Program-made: the position numbers and the translations under genes
Part shown: one piece after another, positions 47,046 through 57,041 of the stretch
How the letters are laid out: every line of letters begins with the position of its first letter
Numbering within the stretch: position 1 is the first letter of the stretch
The notes under the pieces: generated by a model
Seen by the model: only the letters and a program-made list of their open reading frames with translations
What the model was told of the DNA's origin: nothing
The model's database searches: none
From: an uncultured Lachnospiraceae bacterium
GTDB taxonomy: Bacteria > Bacillota > Clostridia > Lachnospirales > Lachnospiraceae
Length of the DNA stretch: 64,000 bases
Reading direction: 5' to 3'
Assembly (NCBI GenBank): GCA_947625205.1
Contig: CANQNN010000001.1
Span: forward strand, 62,001 to 126,000

Positions 47046-49224
47046 TTTAAACCAAAATCATATAGCGGAGCATAACACCGCTGGCGCAAAGGCAGCATCA
47101 TCCGGGAAGAAGAAGCGCAGGAAGCGGACCATTGATAAGGAAAGAGTCGCTGCCAATAAGAGAAAAGCCAAAGCGAAGAAACAGCGGATGAAGCAGGAGC
47201 TTCGTGAAGAAAAGGCAAGGATCAGGGCGCAGAAGCATAAGGGCAAGGTGCTCGAGGAATCCGTTAAGATGGAAGAATCGGTAACGGTGAACGATCATGG
47301 AGCGCTGGAGCGTACGATCACGGTGGAGGAGGTTTACACCATTGAAGAAAAGCCCGGGACGCCGAAAGAGATCGTTGTTAAGAAAAGAAAAAAGATGCTG
47401 GCTGTATCAGCTGTGGCTATTGTAACGCTTGCGCTTCTGGGGACGGGCGGTTATACCGGAGCCCGCTGGTATTCTGCTCGCAAGACGGCAGAAAGCGATG
47501 CAATCGAGGCAATGGTCTATGCGGAGGCAGTGGATCTGTCGGAGGATATCATGATCCGCAAGAGAAAAGAGTATCTGCGCCAGAATGCCGGTCAGGGTAT
47601 GTCCAGAGCGCTTCTGGACGCTGCACGGCATCTGCTGGACGGAGTACATGCCAGACCGCCGCAGATTGAACTGACGGAAGAAAACGCAGCGGATTTTGCC
47701 ACGATAGAGAGCTGCCGGATCAACTCAGAGACGGGCAAGGTGGATGTCACCGTGTCGGCGGACGGGCTGGCAGTCAGCGATGACGGGTATTATTATCTGT
47801 TTGCGGAAAAAACATATGATACGGGTCTTCAGGGCGACGATTATATTGTTGAAGAGATGAAAGACGTTGATTTGACCTTTTCGGTCAATCTCAATAATAA
47901 CTCGGCTGAGTCCAGGCTTTTCTCAAAATTTGTTGTAGCTGTAAAAAAAGACGGCAAATTTATGGCGGTCAGCAAGCCGAAATATATTACGAATCCGGAG
48001 GCCGTTGCCAAGTATAATCCTTCCTACGGCGGTTACAGTTCCAAGAAGGGACTTCTGGTGGACCCGGAGAAGCTGCGCGGTTCGGAGCTGGATGATCTGG
48101 GCGTTAAATATGCGGCATACAATATTCCGCTGAGCCGCATCCTCGGGAATACAAGCAACGCCTATTATCCAACGGTATATTATACCTATAACGGCAGAAG
48201 CTATGCCTTTAATGGGCAGATCATAGCAGAATACGACTATGTTTTTTCCACCCTCACAAACAAAGGAATTAACATAACGGCAATTATTTTAAATGATATC
48301 CATCCCGGCTATATGCAGCTGATCCATCCCAAGGCTCGTACCGGCGGAGGAAAGGCGCCGTACTATGCCTTTAATGCCACGGATGAGGAGGGAACAGAGT
48401 ATTTGGCCGCCATAGGGTCCTTTCTGGCGAACCGTTATTCGGGCAGCGGGCATGGCAAAGTCATGAACTGGGTCATCGGGAATGAGATTAATGCCAGAAA
48501 AGAGTGGAATTACATAGAATATATGGATATATCCAATTATGTAGAGGAATATGCTAAGGCATTCCGGATATTCTACAACTCGATCCTCAGTGTAAACGGC
48601 AATGCCAGAGTATATATCTCTTTGGACCAGCAGTGGGGCAAAAGCCTGTACTCTGATGGCGGATATGCTTCCAAAGATATTCTGGACGAATTCAACCGCA
48701 ACATTAAATCCGGCGGCAATATTGACTGGGGCGTTGCCTATCATCCCTACAATTATCCTCTTACAAGCGCCAAAGCATGGAGCGTAAGCGGCAGGGCAGC
48801 TTCCTATGTGCTGGATTCCGAGACTTCGCCGGTCATAACGATCAAGAATATCCATGTATTGACCAATTATTTGCAAAAAGAGGAGCTTCGGACCGAGTCG
48901 GGTGCAGTCAGGCATGTGACGCTGAGCGAAATGGGATATACTTCTTCCGCGGGGCAGGATCTGCAGGCGGCATCGTTTGTGTACGCCTATAAGATCATTG
49001 AAGCCAACCAGTATATCGACAATATGCTGTTTTCACGGGAAACAGATGCGGCATCGGAGATCGCGCAGGGACTGGCGCTTGGCATCAACACGCAGGGAGG
49101 CGGGCGCAAGTCTATCTACAATGCGTTTAAATATGTGGATACAGATCAGTCCGCCGCGTATACGGATTTCGCTCTGCGGGTGATCGGTATCGGCAGCTGG
49201 GGTGAAGTGATTACAAAACACTAG
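47032..49224 (+). CDS. Membrane-anchored DUF5722 protein, glycosidase-like
   Basis: 730 residues. The cytoplasmic N-terminal 120 residues are very basic (GKKKRRKRTIDKERVAANKR). One helix lies at about 122-145 (LAVSAVAIVTLALLGTGGY). Outside, a beta-rich domain (about 190-320) precedes a TIM-barrel-like domain: MNWVIGNEINARKEWNY holds an acid/base-type Glu after Asn, and VTLSEMGYTSSAGQD a possible nucleophile Glu, as in clan GH-A. DUF5722 covers this region. The substrate may be a cell-wall or capsule glycan, a guess from the anchor. The long arginine/lysine-rich cytoplasmic part is atypical for a hydrolase and might bind lipids or nucleic acid. No T-run terminator was found. Confidence 0.78.
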   Translation: MASDNLNQNHIAEHNTAGAKAASSGKKKRRKRTIDKERVAANKRKAKAKKQRMKQELREEKARIRAQKHKGKVLEESVKMEESVTVNDHGALERTITVEEVYTIEEKPGTPKEIVVKKRKKMLAVSAVAIVTLALLGTGGYTGARWYSARKTAESDAIEAMVYAEAVDLSEDIMIRKRKEYLRQNAGQGMSRALLDAARHLLDGVHARPPQIELTEENAADFATIESCRINSETGKVDVTVSADGLAVSDDGYYYLFAEKTYDTGLQGDDYIVEEMKDVDLTFSVNLNNNSAESRLFSKFVVAVKKDGKFMAVSKPKYITNPEAVAKYNPSYGGYSSKKGLLVDPEKLRGSELDDLGVKYAAYNIPLSRILGNTSNAYYPTVYYTYNGRSYAFNGQIIAEYDYVFSTLTNKGINITAIILNDIHPGYMQLIHPKARTGGGKAPYYAFNATDEEGTEYLAAIGSFLANRYSGSGHGKVMNWVIGNEINARKEWNYIEYMDISNYVEEYAKAFRIFYNSILSVNGNARVYISLDQQWGKSLYSDGGYASKDILDEFNRNIKSGGNIDWGVAYHPYNYPLTSAKAWSVSGRAASYVLDSETSPVITIKNIHVLTNYLQKEELRTESGAVRHVTLSEMGYTSSAGQDLQAASFVYAYKIIEANQYIDNMLFSRETDAASEIAQGLALGINTQGGGRKSIYNAFKYVDTDQSAAYTDFALRVIGIGSWGEVITKH

Positions 49225-49268
49225 CGGCGGATACGGCCGCTGCGACGGCGGCTGATGATAAAGAACGG

Positions 49269-49784
49269 CTAGAACAGCTGACTTGTCAGATATTGATAGA
49301 TGTCCTGGTTTTTCTTCTGCCAGTTGACACAGATGGACGAAGCGGTATCTTCGTCGGGGACGGACAATGTTATTTCAACCATTGTGACGTCCTTTTCTTT
49401 TGCCACAAGGCGGGCTTCATATTCTCCTGAAACCGATTTGTAATAATCGGCAAGAACAGACGCCTCGCTGCGCATCTTCAGTTCGTTGGAAATAAAGAAA
49501 GAATCTATTTCTGCTTTGATGGAATCGCTGATGCGGTTCTCAAAATAGGAAAGTGTCGTCCGGCCTTCATCCGTGATCGTCAGGTGCGTGCGGTTGCGGT
49601 TAGATCTGGCCTTTATCATGTCCGCGTCGATCAATTCGGCAAATACCTGCTGAAGCGTGAGAAAGTTTGTGTATTCCTTTTCCAGTATAAAATCGCCCAC
49701 CTGTGCTTTGGTCAGCGGAAAAGTGACCCGGTTGAGCATATAGAGCACGATCAATTTGTAGAGAGTCAGAGGATCCTGTGTCAT
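49269..49784 (-). CDS. DUF4364 winged-helix protein
   Basis: 171 residues from MTQDPLTLYKLIVLY (GGAAAGG upstream); the longer frame to 49964 runs over the radical SAM gene. An N-terminal winged helix (VGDFILEKEYTNFLTLQQVFAELID) is followed by TITDEGRTTLSYFENRI, a helix pair and an alpha/beta C-terminal half. DUF4364 is a common Clostridia family of presumed PadR-like regulators. It starts two bases after the end of the radical SAM gene and is expressed with it. Confidence 0.85.
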   Translation of the reverse strand: MTQDPLTLYKLIVLYMLNRVTFPLTKAQVGDFILEKEYTNFLTLQQVFAELIDADMIKARSNRNRTHLTITDEGRTTLSYFENRISDSIKAEIDSFFISNELKMRSEASVLADYYKSVSGEYEARLVAKEKDVTMVEITLSVPDEDTASSICVNWQKKNQDIYQYLTSQLF

Positions 49785-49786
49785 GG

Positions 49787-50743
49787 TTACGACCTTTCCG
49801 TATATAGGCGGCCCTGATAGGCGGCGCGCAGCTTCATGCTGCGGTGCAGGGTATTGAGAACGTTCCGCTTGTCCAGACTCCAGCAAGGGGCCAGGAGCAG
49901 GCTGCGGGGACCGTCGCCGGTCAGCCTGTGCACAACGATGTTTGGGTTTAAATGCTCCAGACAATCTATGACGAGGTCCCTGTAAGCTTCCTGGGAGAGA
50001 GGGCTGTAATCGCCGCGTTCATACAGAGCTGCAAGACCGGTGCCGCGCAGTACGTGAAGGAGCTGAAGCTTCACGCCCCATGTACCGCATCCGTTTATAT
50101 GATCTATGGTTGATAACATATGTTCTTTATTCTCTCCGGGCAAGCCGAGAATAATGTGGGTAACCACCGGAATGTTGTGCCGGTTCAATAAAGCAACACA
50201 TTTGTCATAAACGGGCAATGGGTATCCGCGTCTGATAAAATCGGCAGTTTTTTCATGTATTGTCTGTAGACCAAGTTCGATCCAGACAAACTTGTCGGAA
50301 AATTTTCCCATAATATTGACTAGCATAGTCACCACATCGTCCGATATACAATCCGGCCGTGTCGCTATGGAGATGCCGGCTACAGCGGGTTCACACAGCG
50401 CTTCCTCGTAAAGAGTCCTCAGATGGGGGACTGCTCCGTAGGTATTGGTGTATGCCTGAAAATAAGCGATAAAACGCTGGCCGACCCGCTTGTGCCCGAA
50501 CAGGGCTATGCCGGCGTTCAGTTGTTCGCTGACCGTGGCATGGGAGGATGCCTTAACGGCGTATTCCCCGCTGCCTCCCGCACTGCAGAAGATGCAGCCG
50601 CTGTCTCCCAGCGTGCCGTCACGGTTAGGACAGGTAAAACCTGCATCAATAGCGATCTTATACAATTTCTCCCCATAAGTATTCTTCAGATAAGCGTCCA
50701 GAGAATAATAGGGTCTGCCGTGCCAGTCGTTTCTGTTCGTCAT
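49787..50743 (-). CDS. TIGR01212-family radical SAM protein
   Basis: 318 residues. The cluster Cys residues are in FTCPNRDGTLGDSGCIFCSA (C-x12-C-x2-C), the wider spacing typical of the YhcC/TIGR01212 branch, followed by AYTNTYGAV, SIATRPDCI and THIILGLPGE. SAM cleavage in the cytoplasm is expected; the substrate is not established. It begins shortly after the malic enzyme gene on the same strand, with 36 bases between, so they could be co-transcribed. Confidence 0.9.
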   Translation of the reverse strand: MTNRNDWHGRPYYSLDAYLKNTYGEKLYKIAIDAGFTCPNRDGTLGDSGCIFCSAGGSGEYAVKASSHATVSEQLNAGIALFGHKRVGQRFIAYFQAYTNTYGAVPHLRTLYEEALCEPAVAGISIATRPDCISDDVVTMLVNIMGKFSDKFVWIELGLQTIHEKTADFIRRGYPLPVYDKCVALLNRHNIPVVTHIILGLPGENKEHMLSTIDHINGCGTWGVKLQLLHVLRGTGLAALYERGDYSPLSQEAYRDLVIDCLEHLNPNIVVHRLTGDGPRSLLLAPCWSLDKRNVLNTLHRSMKLRAAYQGRLYTERS

Positions 50744-50779
50744 TTTGCGTCAGCGTATGTCCGCTATATGTGTGATAAA

Positions 50780-51934
50780 CTATCTTGTGATATGTGCCTT
50801 GACAGCTTCCGCCACGGCGTCCGCAACTCTGGGATCGAACGCTTCGGGCATAATGTTGTCTTCGTTTAACGCGCTGTCCGGTACAAGTCCGGCGATGGCA
50901 AGCGCGGCGGCAAGCTTCATGTCTTCCGTGATCTGGGGCGCACGTCCTTCGAGGGCGCCCTTAAAGATGCCGGGGAAGGCGACTACGTTATTGATCTGGT
51001 TCGGGAAATCGGAGCGGCCCGTACCCACGATCCTTGCTCCCGCAGCTTTTGCCTCGTCCGGCATGATCTCCGGTACGGGGTTGGCCATTGCAAAGATGAT
51101 GGCGTCCTTATTCATGGAGGAAACCATATCGCGTGTTACTGTATTGGGAGCGGAGACACCAATGAAGATATCTGCACCCTTTAACGCATCTGCAAGGGTT
51201 CCGGTTATCTGCCGGGGATTGGTGCAGTCGGTCATCTTCTGCAGCATCCAGTTTAAGTCTGCCCGCTGTTTATTTACAGCGCCGCCTCTGTTGCACATAA
51301 TAATATCGGTGAAACCGTAATTTAAGAGCAGCTTTGTGATCGCCACGCCTGCGGCGCCTGCGCCGTTTACAACGACTTTGCATTCCTCTTTTTTCTTACC
51401 GGTTATTTTTAAAGCGTTGATGGTGGCAGCCAGAACAACGATAGCCGTGCCGTGCTGGTCGTCATGAAAAACAGGAATGTCCAGTGTGGCTTTGAGCCGC
51501 TCTTCTATCTCAAAGCAGCGGGGTGCGCTGATATCTTCCAGGTTGATTCCACCGAAACCGGGCGCCAGATAAGTCACGGCTTTGATGATCTCTTCCGTGT
51601 CCTGTGTGTCCAGACAGATCGGTACGGCGTTTACATTACCGAATTCCTTGAACAGTACGGCTTTGCCCTCCATGACGGGCATTGCCGCATAGGGACCGAT
51701 ATTGCCGAGACCGAGAACTGCGCTTCCGTCAGATACCACGGCTATTGTGTTGGACTTCCATGTATAGGTGTAAGCCGCTTCCTTATTCTGCGCGATCACC
51801 TTACAGGGCTCCGCCACGCCGGGGGTATAGGCAAGAGACAGATCTTCCCGCGTCTTGACGGGCGTCTTGGATACAGTATCCAGCTTGCCGCGCCATTTTT
51901 CATGTAGTTCCAGTGCTTTTTCGTTTGTTGTCAT
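50780..51934 (-). CDS. NAD(P)-dependent malic enzyme
   Basis: 384 residues from MTTNEKALELHEKW (GAGGTG upstream; an upstream ATG at 51946 precedes that site). The short bacterial malic-enzyme type: LSLAYTPGVAEPC with the catalytic Tyr, VSDGSAVLGLGNIGP, GINLEDISAPRCFEIE and PVFHDDQHGTAIV with metal ligands, then NGAGAAGVAI as the dinucleotide fold. It decarboxylates malate to pyruvate. NAD against NADP preference is not decided here. No phosphotransacetylase domain is attached. Confidence 0.95.
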   Translation of the reverse strand: MTTNEKALELHEKWRGKLDTVSKTPVKTREDLSLAYTPGVAEPCKVIAQNKEAAYTYTWKSNTIAVVSDGSAVLGLGNIGPYAAMPVMEGKAVLFKEFGNVNAVPICLDTQDTEEIIKAVTYLAPGFGGINLEDISAPRCFEIEERLKATLDIPVFHDDQHGTAIVVLAATINALKITGKKKEECKVVVNGAGAAGVAITKLLLNYGFTDIIMCNRGGAVNKQRADLNWMLQKMTDCTNPRQITGTLADALKGADIFIGVSAPNTVTRDMVSSMNKDAIIFAMANPVPEIMPDEAKAAGARIVGTGRSDFPNQINNVVAFPGIFKGALEGRAPQITEDMKLAAALAIAGLVPDSALNEDNIMPEAFDPRVADAVAEAVKAHITR

Positions 51935-51946
51935 GGGACACCTCAT

Positions 51947-52245
51947 TTCTTAAATCTTGATTTAATAAATAACTGTTTTTAAGAATTAGACCGTATATTA
52001 TTTGCAGCGGACATGCTTCTGCACACTGCCATTTCCTATCATATAATATTTGTAATTTATCTGCAACTAAATAATAATAATAAAAAAGCAGAAGAAAAGC
52101 CTTTTCTTTTCATTCATTAAGGTGTATAATACCTGTTGACAACAGCGTATCATGTCAGATTACACATCAGGCAATAAATCCCTAGACGAAAGAACGTATA
52201 CGTAAGAGTGTATATAGATGATTTGTTGAAATACAGGAGGGTTGT
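51947..52245 (+). promoter_or_regulatory. Leader/promoter region of rho
   Basis: 299 bases between the malic enzyme start and rho. TATAAT at 52125-52130 and a TTGACA at 52136-52141 are candidate elements of two promoters; the downstream -10 (ATTACA at 52159) is poor. A 10-bp palindrome ACGTATACGT (52194-52203) lies in the probable leader. rho mRNAs are often self-attenuated through the leader; no structure was verified here. Confidence 0.4.
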
Positions 52246-53592
52246 ATGAGAGAAAAATATGAATCGCTGGCACTTGCCGATCTGAAAGCGATCGCGAAGA
52301 GCAGAGGTATCAAGGGTACTTCGACGATGAACAAGTCCAAGATCGTTGAGGCGATGCTGGAACAGGATGAGAAAGACAAGGCGGCAGGAAAAGAGATCGC
52401 GGTTAAATCTATAGTTCCGCCGCGCAAAGAAGCTTCTGAGGAAGAGAAGTTTCCGGCCGAACTGGACAGCGGTTATACGGCCAGCGGCATACTTGAAGTT
52501 ATGAGTGACGGATTCGGGTTTATCCGGTGCGAGAACTATCTGCCCGGAGAGAACGATGTTTATGTTGCGCCAAGCCAGATTCGCCGCTTTGGTTTAAAAA
52601 CAGGTGATATTTTAGAGGGTAATACGCGCGTAAGAACGCAGAATGAGAAGTTCAGCGCATTGTTATATGTAAAATCCATTAACGGCTATGTACCTGAAAT
52701 TGCTATGCGCAGACCGAATTTTGAAGATTTGACGCCTATTTTTCCCGATGAAAGGCTGAAGCTGGAGACGCCGGGTGCATCCGTTGCCATGCGCATCATG
52801 GACCTGATGAGTCCTGTGGGCAAAGGGCAGAGAGGTATGATCGTGTCTCCGCCGAAGGCAGGTAAAACTACATTATTAAAAGAGGTGGCCAAGTCGATCA
52901 CCAGGACCGCGCCGGACGCGCATCTGATCATTCTTCTGATTGACGAGCGCCCCGAGGAAGTAACGGATATTAAGGAAGCGATCGAAGGACCCAACGTAGA
53001 GGTTATCTATTCTACGTTCGATGAGCTGCCGGAGCATCATAAAAGAGTGTCCGAGATGGTGATCGAGCGCGCCAAGCGTCTTGTGGAGCACGGAAGAGAC
53101 GTGGTCATACTGCTCGACAGCATTACGCGTCTGACCAGAGCGTACAATCTGGTCGTGCCGCCCAGCGGACGTACCTTGTCCGGCGGTCTTGATCCGGCGG
53201 CGCTGCATATGCCCAAGAGATTTTTCGGCGCGGCGCGTAATATGCGCGAGGGCGGCAGCCTGACGATCCTGGCCACGGCGCTTGTGGAGACGGGCAGTAA
53301 GATGGACGATGTGGTGTATGAGGAATTCAAGGGAACCGGCAATATGGAAATGGTGCTTGACCGGAAATTATCCGAGAAGAGAGTGTTCCCGGCGATCGAC
53401 ATTCCGAAATCCAGTACCCGGAGAGAGGATCTTCTGCTTTCCCCGGATGAGCTGGAGGCGATCAATATCATCCGCAAGGCGTTAAACGGCATGAAAGCGG
53501 ACGAGGCTGTCGAGAAGGTGTTAGATATGTTCGCCAGAACGAAGACCAATTTCGAGTTCGTCAATATGGTTAAGAAGATGAAGTTCCTGTAA
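52246..53592 (+). CDS. rho: Transcription termination factor Rho
   Basis: 448 residues; CAGGAGGG seven bases before ATG. The Rho_N SAP-like motif (LADLKAIAKSRGIKGTSTMN) and a lysine/glutamate-rich insert come first. The cold-shock-like RNA-binding domain follows (GILEVMSDGFGFIRCENY). The ATPase has Walker A in PPKAGKTTLLKE, LIDERPEEVTD, the Q/R-loop region STRREDLLL and the hexamer motor core. It forms the ring helicase that ends untranslated transcripts. Confidence 0.97.
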   Translation: MREKYESLALADLKAIAKSRGIKGTSTMNKSKIVEAMLEQDEKDKAAGKEIAVKSIVPPRKEASEEEKFPAELDSGYTASGILEVMSDGFGFIRCENYLPGENDVYVAPSQIRRFGLKTGDILEGNTRVRTQNEKFSALLYVKSINGYVPEIAMRRPNFEDLTPIFPDERLKLETPGASVAMRIMDLMSPVGKGQRGMIVSPPKAGKTTLLKEVAKSITRTAPDAHLIILLIDERPEEVTDIKEAIEGPNVEVIYSTFDELPEHHKRVSEMVIERAKRLVEHGRDVVILLDSITRLTRAYNLVVPPSGRTLSGGLDPAALHMPKRFFGAARNMREGGSLTILATALVETGSKMDDVVYEEFKGTGNMEMVLDRKLSEKRVFPAIDIPKSSTRREDLLLSPDELEAINIIRKALNGMKADEAVEKVLDMFARTKTNFEFVNMVKKMKFL

Positions 53593-53632
53593 ACAGGATC
53601 ATAAGTTTCGGCTATTTTCTTAAATAAAACAC

Positions 53633-53661
53633 TTGCATACGTCAAACGCCTGTGCTACAAT
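53633..53661 (+). promoter_or_regulatory. rpmE promoter
   Basis: TTGCAT (53633-53638), 17-base spacer, TACAAT (53656-53661). The leader to the start codon is about 80 bases, with a hairpin-capable GCTGTCGGTTTTAGACGGC, possibly an L31-type autoregulatory leader. Confidence 0.6.
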
Positions 53662-53748
53662 GTAAAAGCTGTCGGTTTTAGACGGCATGGGATGAGAAAA
53701 GGCGGCGGTGGCGTCTATTTACTTTTGAGTTAAGAAGAGGTGAAAGAG

Positions 53749-53955
53749 ATGAAAGAAGGAATACATCCTGAGTATTATCAGGCAACCGTAACTTGTAACT
53801 GCGGCAACACATTTGTCACAGGCTCCACAAAACCGGAAATTCACGTAGAAGTTTGTTCCAAATGCCATTCGTTCTACACAGGGCAGCAGAAAGCAACGCA
53901 GGCCCGCGGACGTATTGATAAATTTAATAAGAAATACGGTGTGGAAAGCAAATAG
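53749..53955 (+). CDS. rpmE: 50S ribosomal protein L31
   Basis: 68 residues from [20 protein letters not shown]; a GTG at 53740 is in frame but AAGAGGTG fits the ATG. Cys pairs CNC and CSKC with HSFYTG show the zinc-binding (C+) form. It sits on the large subunit central protuberance. A terminator follows, so it is largely a single-gene transcript from its own promoter. Confidence 0.96.
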   Translation: MKEGIHPEYYQATVTCNCGNTFVTGSTKPEIHVEVCSKCHSFYTGQQKATQARGRIDKFNKKYGVESK

Positions 53956-53963
53956 GTTTGTAC

Positions 53964-53996
53964 AAAAAGGTTGAGGTGAACATCTCAACCTTTTTT
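53964..53996 (+). terminator. Rho-independent terminator of rpmE
   Basis: AAAAAGGTTGAG pairs with CTCAACCTTTTT with loop GTGAACAT; T-run follows. Confidence 0.9.
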
Positions 53997-54058
53997 CTAA
54001 ATTCGGGCGAATACGGGAAAAGTTCTCTTCACGATATGAAAGAAGCGAGGAATACGCA

Positions 54059-55030
54059 ATGAAAAAGAAAAAAATTATGAAATATTCCGGAATCGGCGGG
54101 CAGGCCGTCTTGGAGGGCGTAATGATGAAAAACAAGGATCAGTACGCCGTAGCGGTCAGAAAGCCAAACGGTGAGATCGAAGTCGAGGTCGAGCATTATG
54201 CCGGGATCATGCATGGCAGCAAGCTTCTGGATATTCCCTTTGTGCGCGGCATTTTTCAGTTTGCGGATTCTCTGGTCCTGGGCATGAGAAGCCTGAATTA
54301 TTCTTCGTCCTTCTACGAGGATGAAGGGGAGGAAACGGCGACTGATAAGGCGTTCCAAAAGATGTTTAAGGACAAGGCGGATAAGGTGTTCAGCGCCATT
54401 GTGATGATCATTTCGGTCGTGCTGGCGATCGGCATCTTTATGGTTCTTCCGTATTATATTACATCCCTGTTTGAAGACTACGTCAGAAGCGATTCGTTTA
54501 TGGCCATTATAGAGGGGCTGGTCAGGATCGCCATATTTGTGCTGTATGTGCTCAGCATTTCTCTGATGAAGGATATACGGCGCCTGTACCGCTATCACGG
54601 CGCGGAGCATAAATGTATCAGCTGTATCGAAAAAGGCCGCCCGCTGACAGTCGGTAATGTGATGAAAAGCTCCAGACAGCATAAGAGGTGCGGAACGAGT
54701 TTTATACTGTTTGTCATGCTGGTAAGTATCGTGCTTTTCTTCTTTATCAGGGTGGATAATCCGGTGTACCGCGTGCTGTTGCGTATCGCCCTGATCCCGG
54801 TCATTGCGGGTATTTCCTATGAGATCATCCGTCTGGCGGGAAGAAGCAACAATATCCTTGTCAGGATCATATCGGCGCCGGGTCTGCTTTTGCAGAAGCT
54901 GACGACCAGAGAGCCCGATGAGGCTATGGTCGAGGTTGCGATCGCGGCGGTCGAGGCTGTTTTTGACTGGAAGGCATATCTGTATGAAGCATTTGGCTAT
55001 GAGGTGGATGATTCGTGGCTGGAGGACTGA
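54059..55030 (+). CDS. DUF1385 membrane protein
   Basis: 323 residues. GIGGQAVLEGVMMKNKDQYA at the N terminus and YHGAEHKCISCIEKGRPLT in the middle are the DUF1385 (YqhQ) hallmarks. Membrane segments lie near 118-145, 157-177 and 225-262. The family usually lies next to prmC in Clostridia and its role is unknown. It overlaps the start of prmC by 16 bases, so translation is coupled. Confidence 0.92.
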   Translation: MKKKKIMKYSGIGGQAVLEGVMMKNKDQYAVAVRKPNGEIEVEVEHYAGIMHGSKLLDIPFVRGIFQFADSLVLGMRSLNYSSSFYEDEGEETATDKAFQKMFKDKADKVFSAIVMIISVVLAIGIFMVLPYYITSLFEDYVRSDSFMAIIEGLVRIAIFVLYVLSISLMKDIRRLYRYHGAEHKCISCIEKGRPLTVGNVMKSSRQHKRCGTSFILFVMLVSIVLFFFIRVDNPVYRVLLRIALIPVIAGISYEIIRLAGRSNNILVRIISAPGLLLQKLTTREPDEAMVEVAIAAVEAVFDWKAYLYEAFGYEVDDSWLED

Positions 55031-55887
55031 CTTATCAGGAAGCTTATCAGTGGGGATACGGTGAACTGACCCGAGCGGGGATCGCTGAGGCCAGGCTGGA
55101 TGCGAGGCTGCTGCTTGAATGGTGCTGCGGTATGGATCACAACACTTTTTTTGCACATGGGGAACGGCTTGTGACCGAAGAGGAAAACCGGCGTTATGCA
55201 CAGTGTATCGCCGGACGTGCGGCTCACATACCTCTGCAGTATATTACCGGGGAGCAGGAATTTATGGGATTGACTTATGAAGTCAACAAAAATGTTCTGA
55301 TCCCCAGGCAGGATACCGAGGTACTGGTGGAAGAGGTCATGCGGTATCTCCATGACGGTATGCGGATACTGGATGTGTGCACCGGATCGGGATGTATACT
55401 GATCAGCCTGCTTTATTATTCCAATGACTGTACGGGCGTAGGGACGGATATTTCCGGAGACGCGCTGCAGATCGCGGGGAAGAATGCGGACCGTATACTG
55501 AGTTCCCGCACGCAGAGGAAGCCGGAAGCCGTGTTTGTGCAGGGAGATCTGTTTGAAGGGCTGGATGCGGATGATAAATTCGATGTGATCGTGTCGAATC
55601 CCCCTTATATAAGAACAGATGTTATCGATTCTCTTATGCCGGAAGTGAGGGACCATGAACCGCGTATCGCGCTGGATGGCAGGGAGGACGGACTGTTTTA
55701 TTACCGCCGTATCATAACGGAGGCCGGAAGATTTCTGTCGGGCGGCGGTATGCTTTTTCTTGAGATCGGATATGATCAGGGCGAGTCTGTACGGGAACTG
55801 ATGCAGGCGGCCGGGTACGGAGAAATAGAAGTGGTGAAAGATTTTGCAGGGCTTGACAGAGTCGTGCTTGGAGGTAAACATGTTTGA
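55015..55887 (+). CDS. prmC: Release-factor glutamine methyltransferase
   Basis: 290 residues. GTG at 55015 with GAGGTGG seven bases upstream is chosen. An N-terminal helical domain ([17 protein letters not shown]) precedes the SAM-binding Rossmann fold: [15 protein letters not shown] and [10 protein letters not shown] with the catalytic NPPY. It methylates the Gln of the GGQ motif in release factors; its client RF1 is encoded by the next, overlapping gene. Confidence 0.95.
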   Translation: MAGGLTYQEAYQWGYGELTRAGIAEARLDARLLLEWCCGMDHNTFFAHGERLVTEEENRRYAQCIAGRAAHIPLQYITGEQEFMGLTYEVNKNVLIPRQDTEVLVEEVMRYLHDGMRILDVCTGSGCILISLLYYSNDCTGVGTDISGDALQIAGKNADRILSSRTQRKPEAVFVQGDLFEGLDADDKFDVIVSNPPYIRTDVIDSLMPEVRDHEPRIALDGREDGLFYYRRIITEAGRFLSGGGMLFLEIGYDQGESVRELMQAAGYGEIEVVKDFAGLDRVVLGGKHV

Positions 55888-56962
55888 TAAGTTAGAAGAT
55901 CTGCTGAGAAAATACGAAGAGGTCATGAATGAACTGAGCGAACCGTCCGTTGCGGATAATCAGGAGAGATTTCGTATGCTGATGAAGGAGCAGAGCGACC
56001 TTACACCTATCGTGAACGCATATAAAGAATACAGGAAGTGTAATCAGGATATCGAGGATTCCCTCACTATGCTGGAGAGTGAAACGGATACCGATATGCG
56101 CGATATGCTCAAAGATGAGCTGGCACAGGCTAAGAAGCGTGTGGAGGAGCTGGAGCGGGAGATGAAGATATTATTGCTTCCGAAGGACCCCAATGACGAT
56201 AAGAATGTGATCGTGGAGATCCGCGCGGGTGCGGGCGGCGATGAAGCGGCTCTTTTTGCGGCGGAGATCTACCGTATGTATGTGCATTACGCCGAGAGTA
56301 GAAGATGGAAGACGGAACTGGTGGAAGCGGAAGAGATCGGGATCGGCGGTATGAAGAGCGTCACTTTTATTGTGACGGGACAGAGCGCGTATTCTGTGCT
56401 CAAATATGAGAGCGGTGTGCACCGCGTGCAGCGTGTGCCGGAGACAGAGAGCGGCGGGCGTATACACACATCGACGATCAGCGTTGCCGTTATGCCTGAG
56501 GTGGACGAGGATATCGACATAGTGATCGATGAGAAAGATATCCGGATCGATGTTATGCGCGCTTCCGGTAACGGCGGCCAGTGTGTCAATACGACGGACT
56601 CCGCTGTCCGGCTGACGCACTATCCGACCGGGATCGTCGTGTACAGCCAGACAGAGAAATCGCAGATCCAGAATAAAGCCAAGGCGTTTGCGCTGCTGAA
56701 ATCCAAACTGTATGATATAGAGCAGCAGCAGAGGCATGATGCGGAGGCGGAGCTGCGCAGGAGCCAGATCGGCACCGGGGACCGTTCCGAGAAGATCAGG
56801 ACCTATAATTTTCCGCAGGGGCGCGTCACGGACCACCGTATCAATCTGACTTTATATAAGCTGGATAAGGTGATGAACGGGGATATCCAGGAGATCATCG
56901 ATGCCTGTATCGCTGCCGACCAGGCCGCGAAGCTGCTTAAGATGGGCGAATCCATTGCATAA
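55880..56962 (+). CDS. prfA: Peptide chain release factor 1
   Basis: 360 residues from MFDKLEDLL (GGAGGT upstream). [14 protein letters not shown] carries the P-E-T anticodon-like motif, and [14 protein letters not shown] the GGQ catalytic motif methylated by PrmC. It recognises UAA and UAG in the A site. Length and domains are complete. Confidence 0.97.
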   Translation: MFDKLEDLLRKYEEVMNELSEPSVADNQERFRMLMKEQSDLTPIVNAYKEYRKCNQDIEDSLTMLESETDTDMRDMLKDELAQAKKRVEELEREMKILLLPKDPNDDKNVIVEIRAGAGGDEAALFAAEIYRMYVHYAESRRWKTELVEAEEIGIGGMKSVTFIVTGQSAYSVLKYESGVHRVQRVPETESGGRIHTSTISVAVMPEVDEDIDIVIDEKDIRIDVMRASGNGGQCVNTTDSAVRLTHYPTGIVVYSQTEKSQIQNKAKAFALLKSKLYDIEQQQRHDAEAELRRSQIGTGDRSEKIRTYNFPQGRVTDHRINLTLYKLDKVMNGDIQEIIDACIAADQAAKLLKMGESIA

Positions 56963-57041
56963 CTGTATATACGGGGCATAAAGCGCGCGGCGGAAATTGG
57001 TTCATAAATAAATTACTGTATCGATACGGGGTGTGATGTAC

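Noticed and set aside
54029-55201. 390-codon minus-strand frame over DUF1385 and prmC
   Set aside because: Opposite to two well-supported genes and rich in His/Gln/Arg, typical of antisense shadows.
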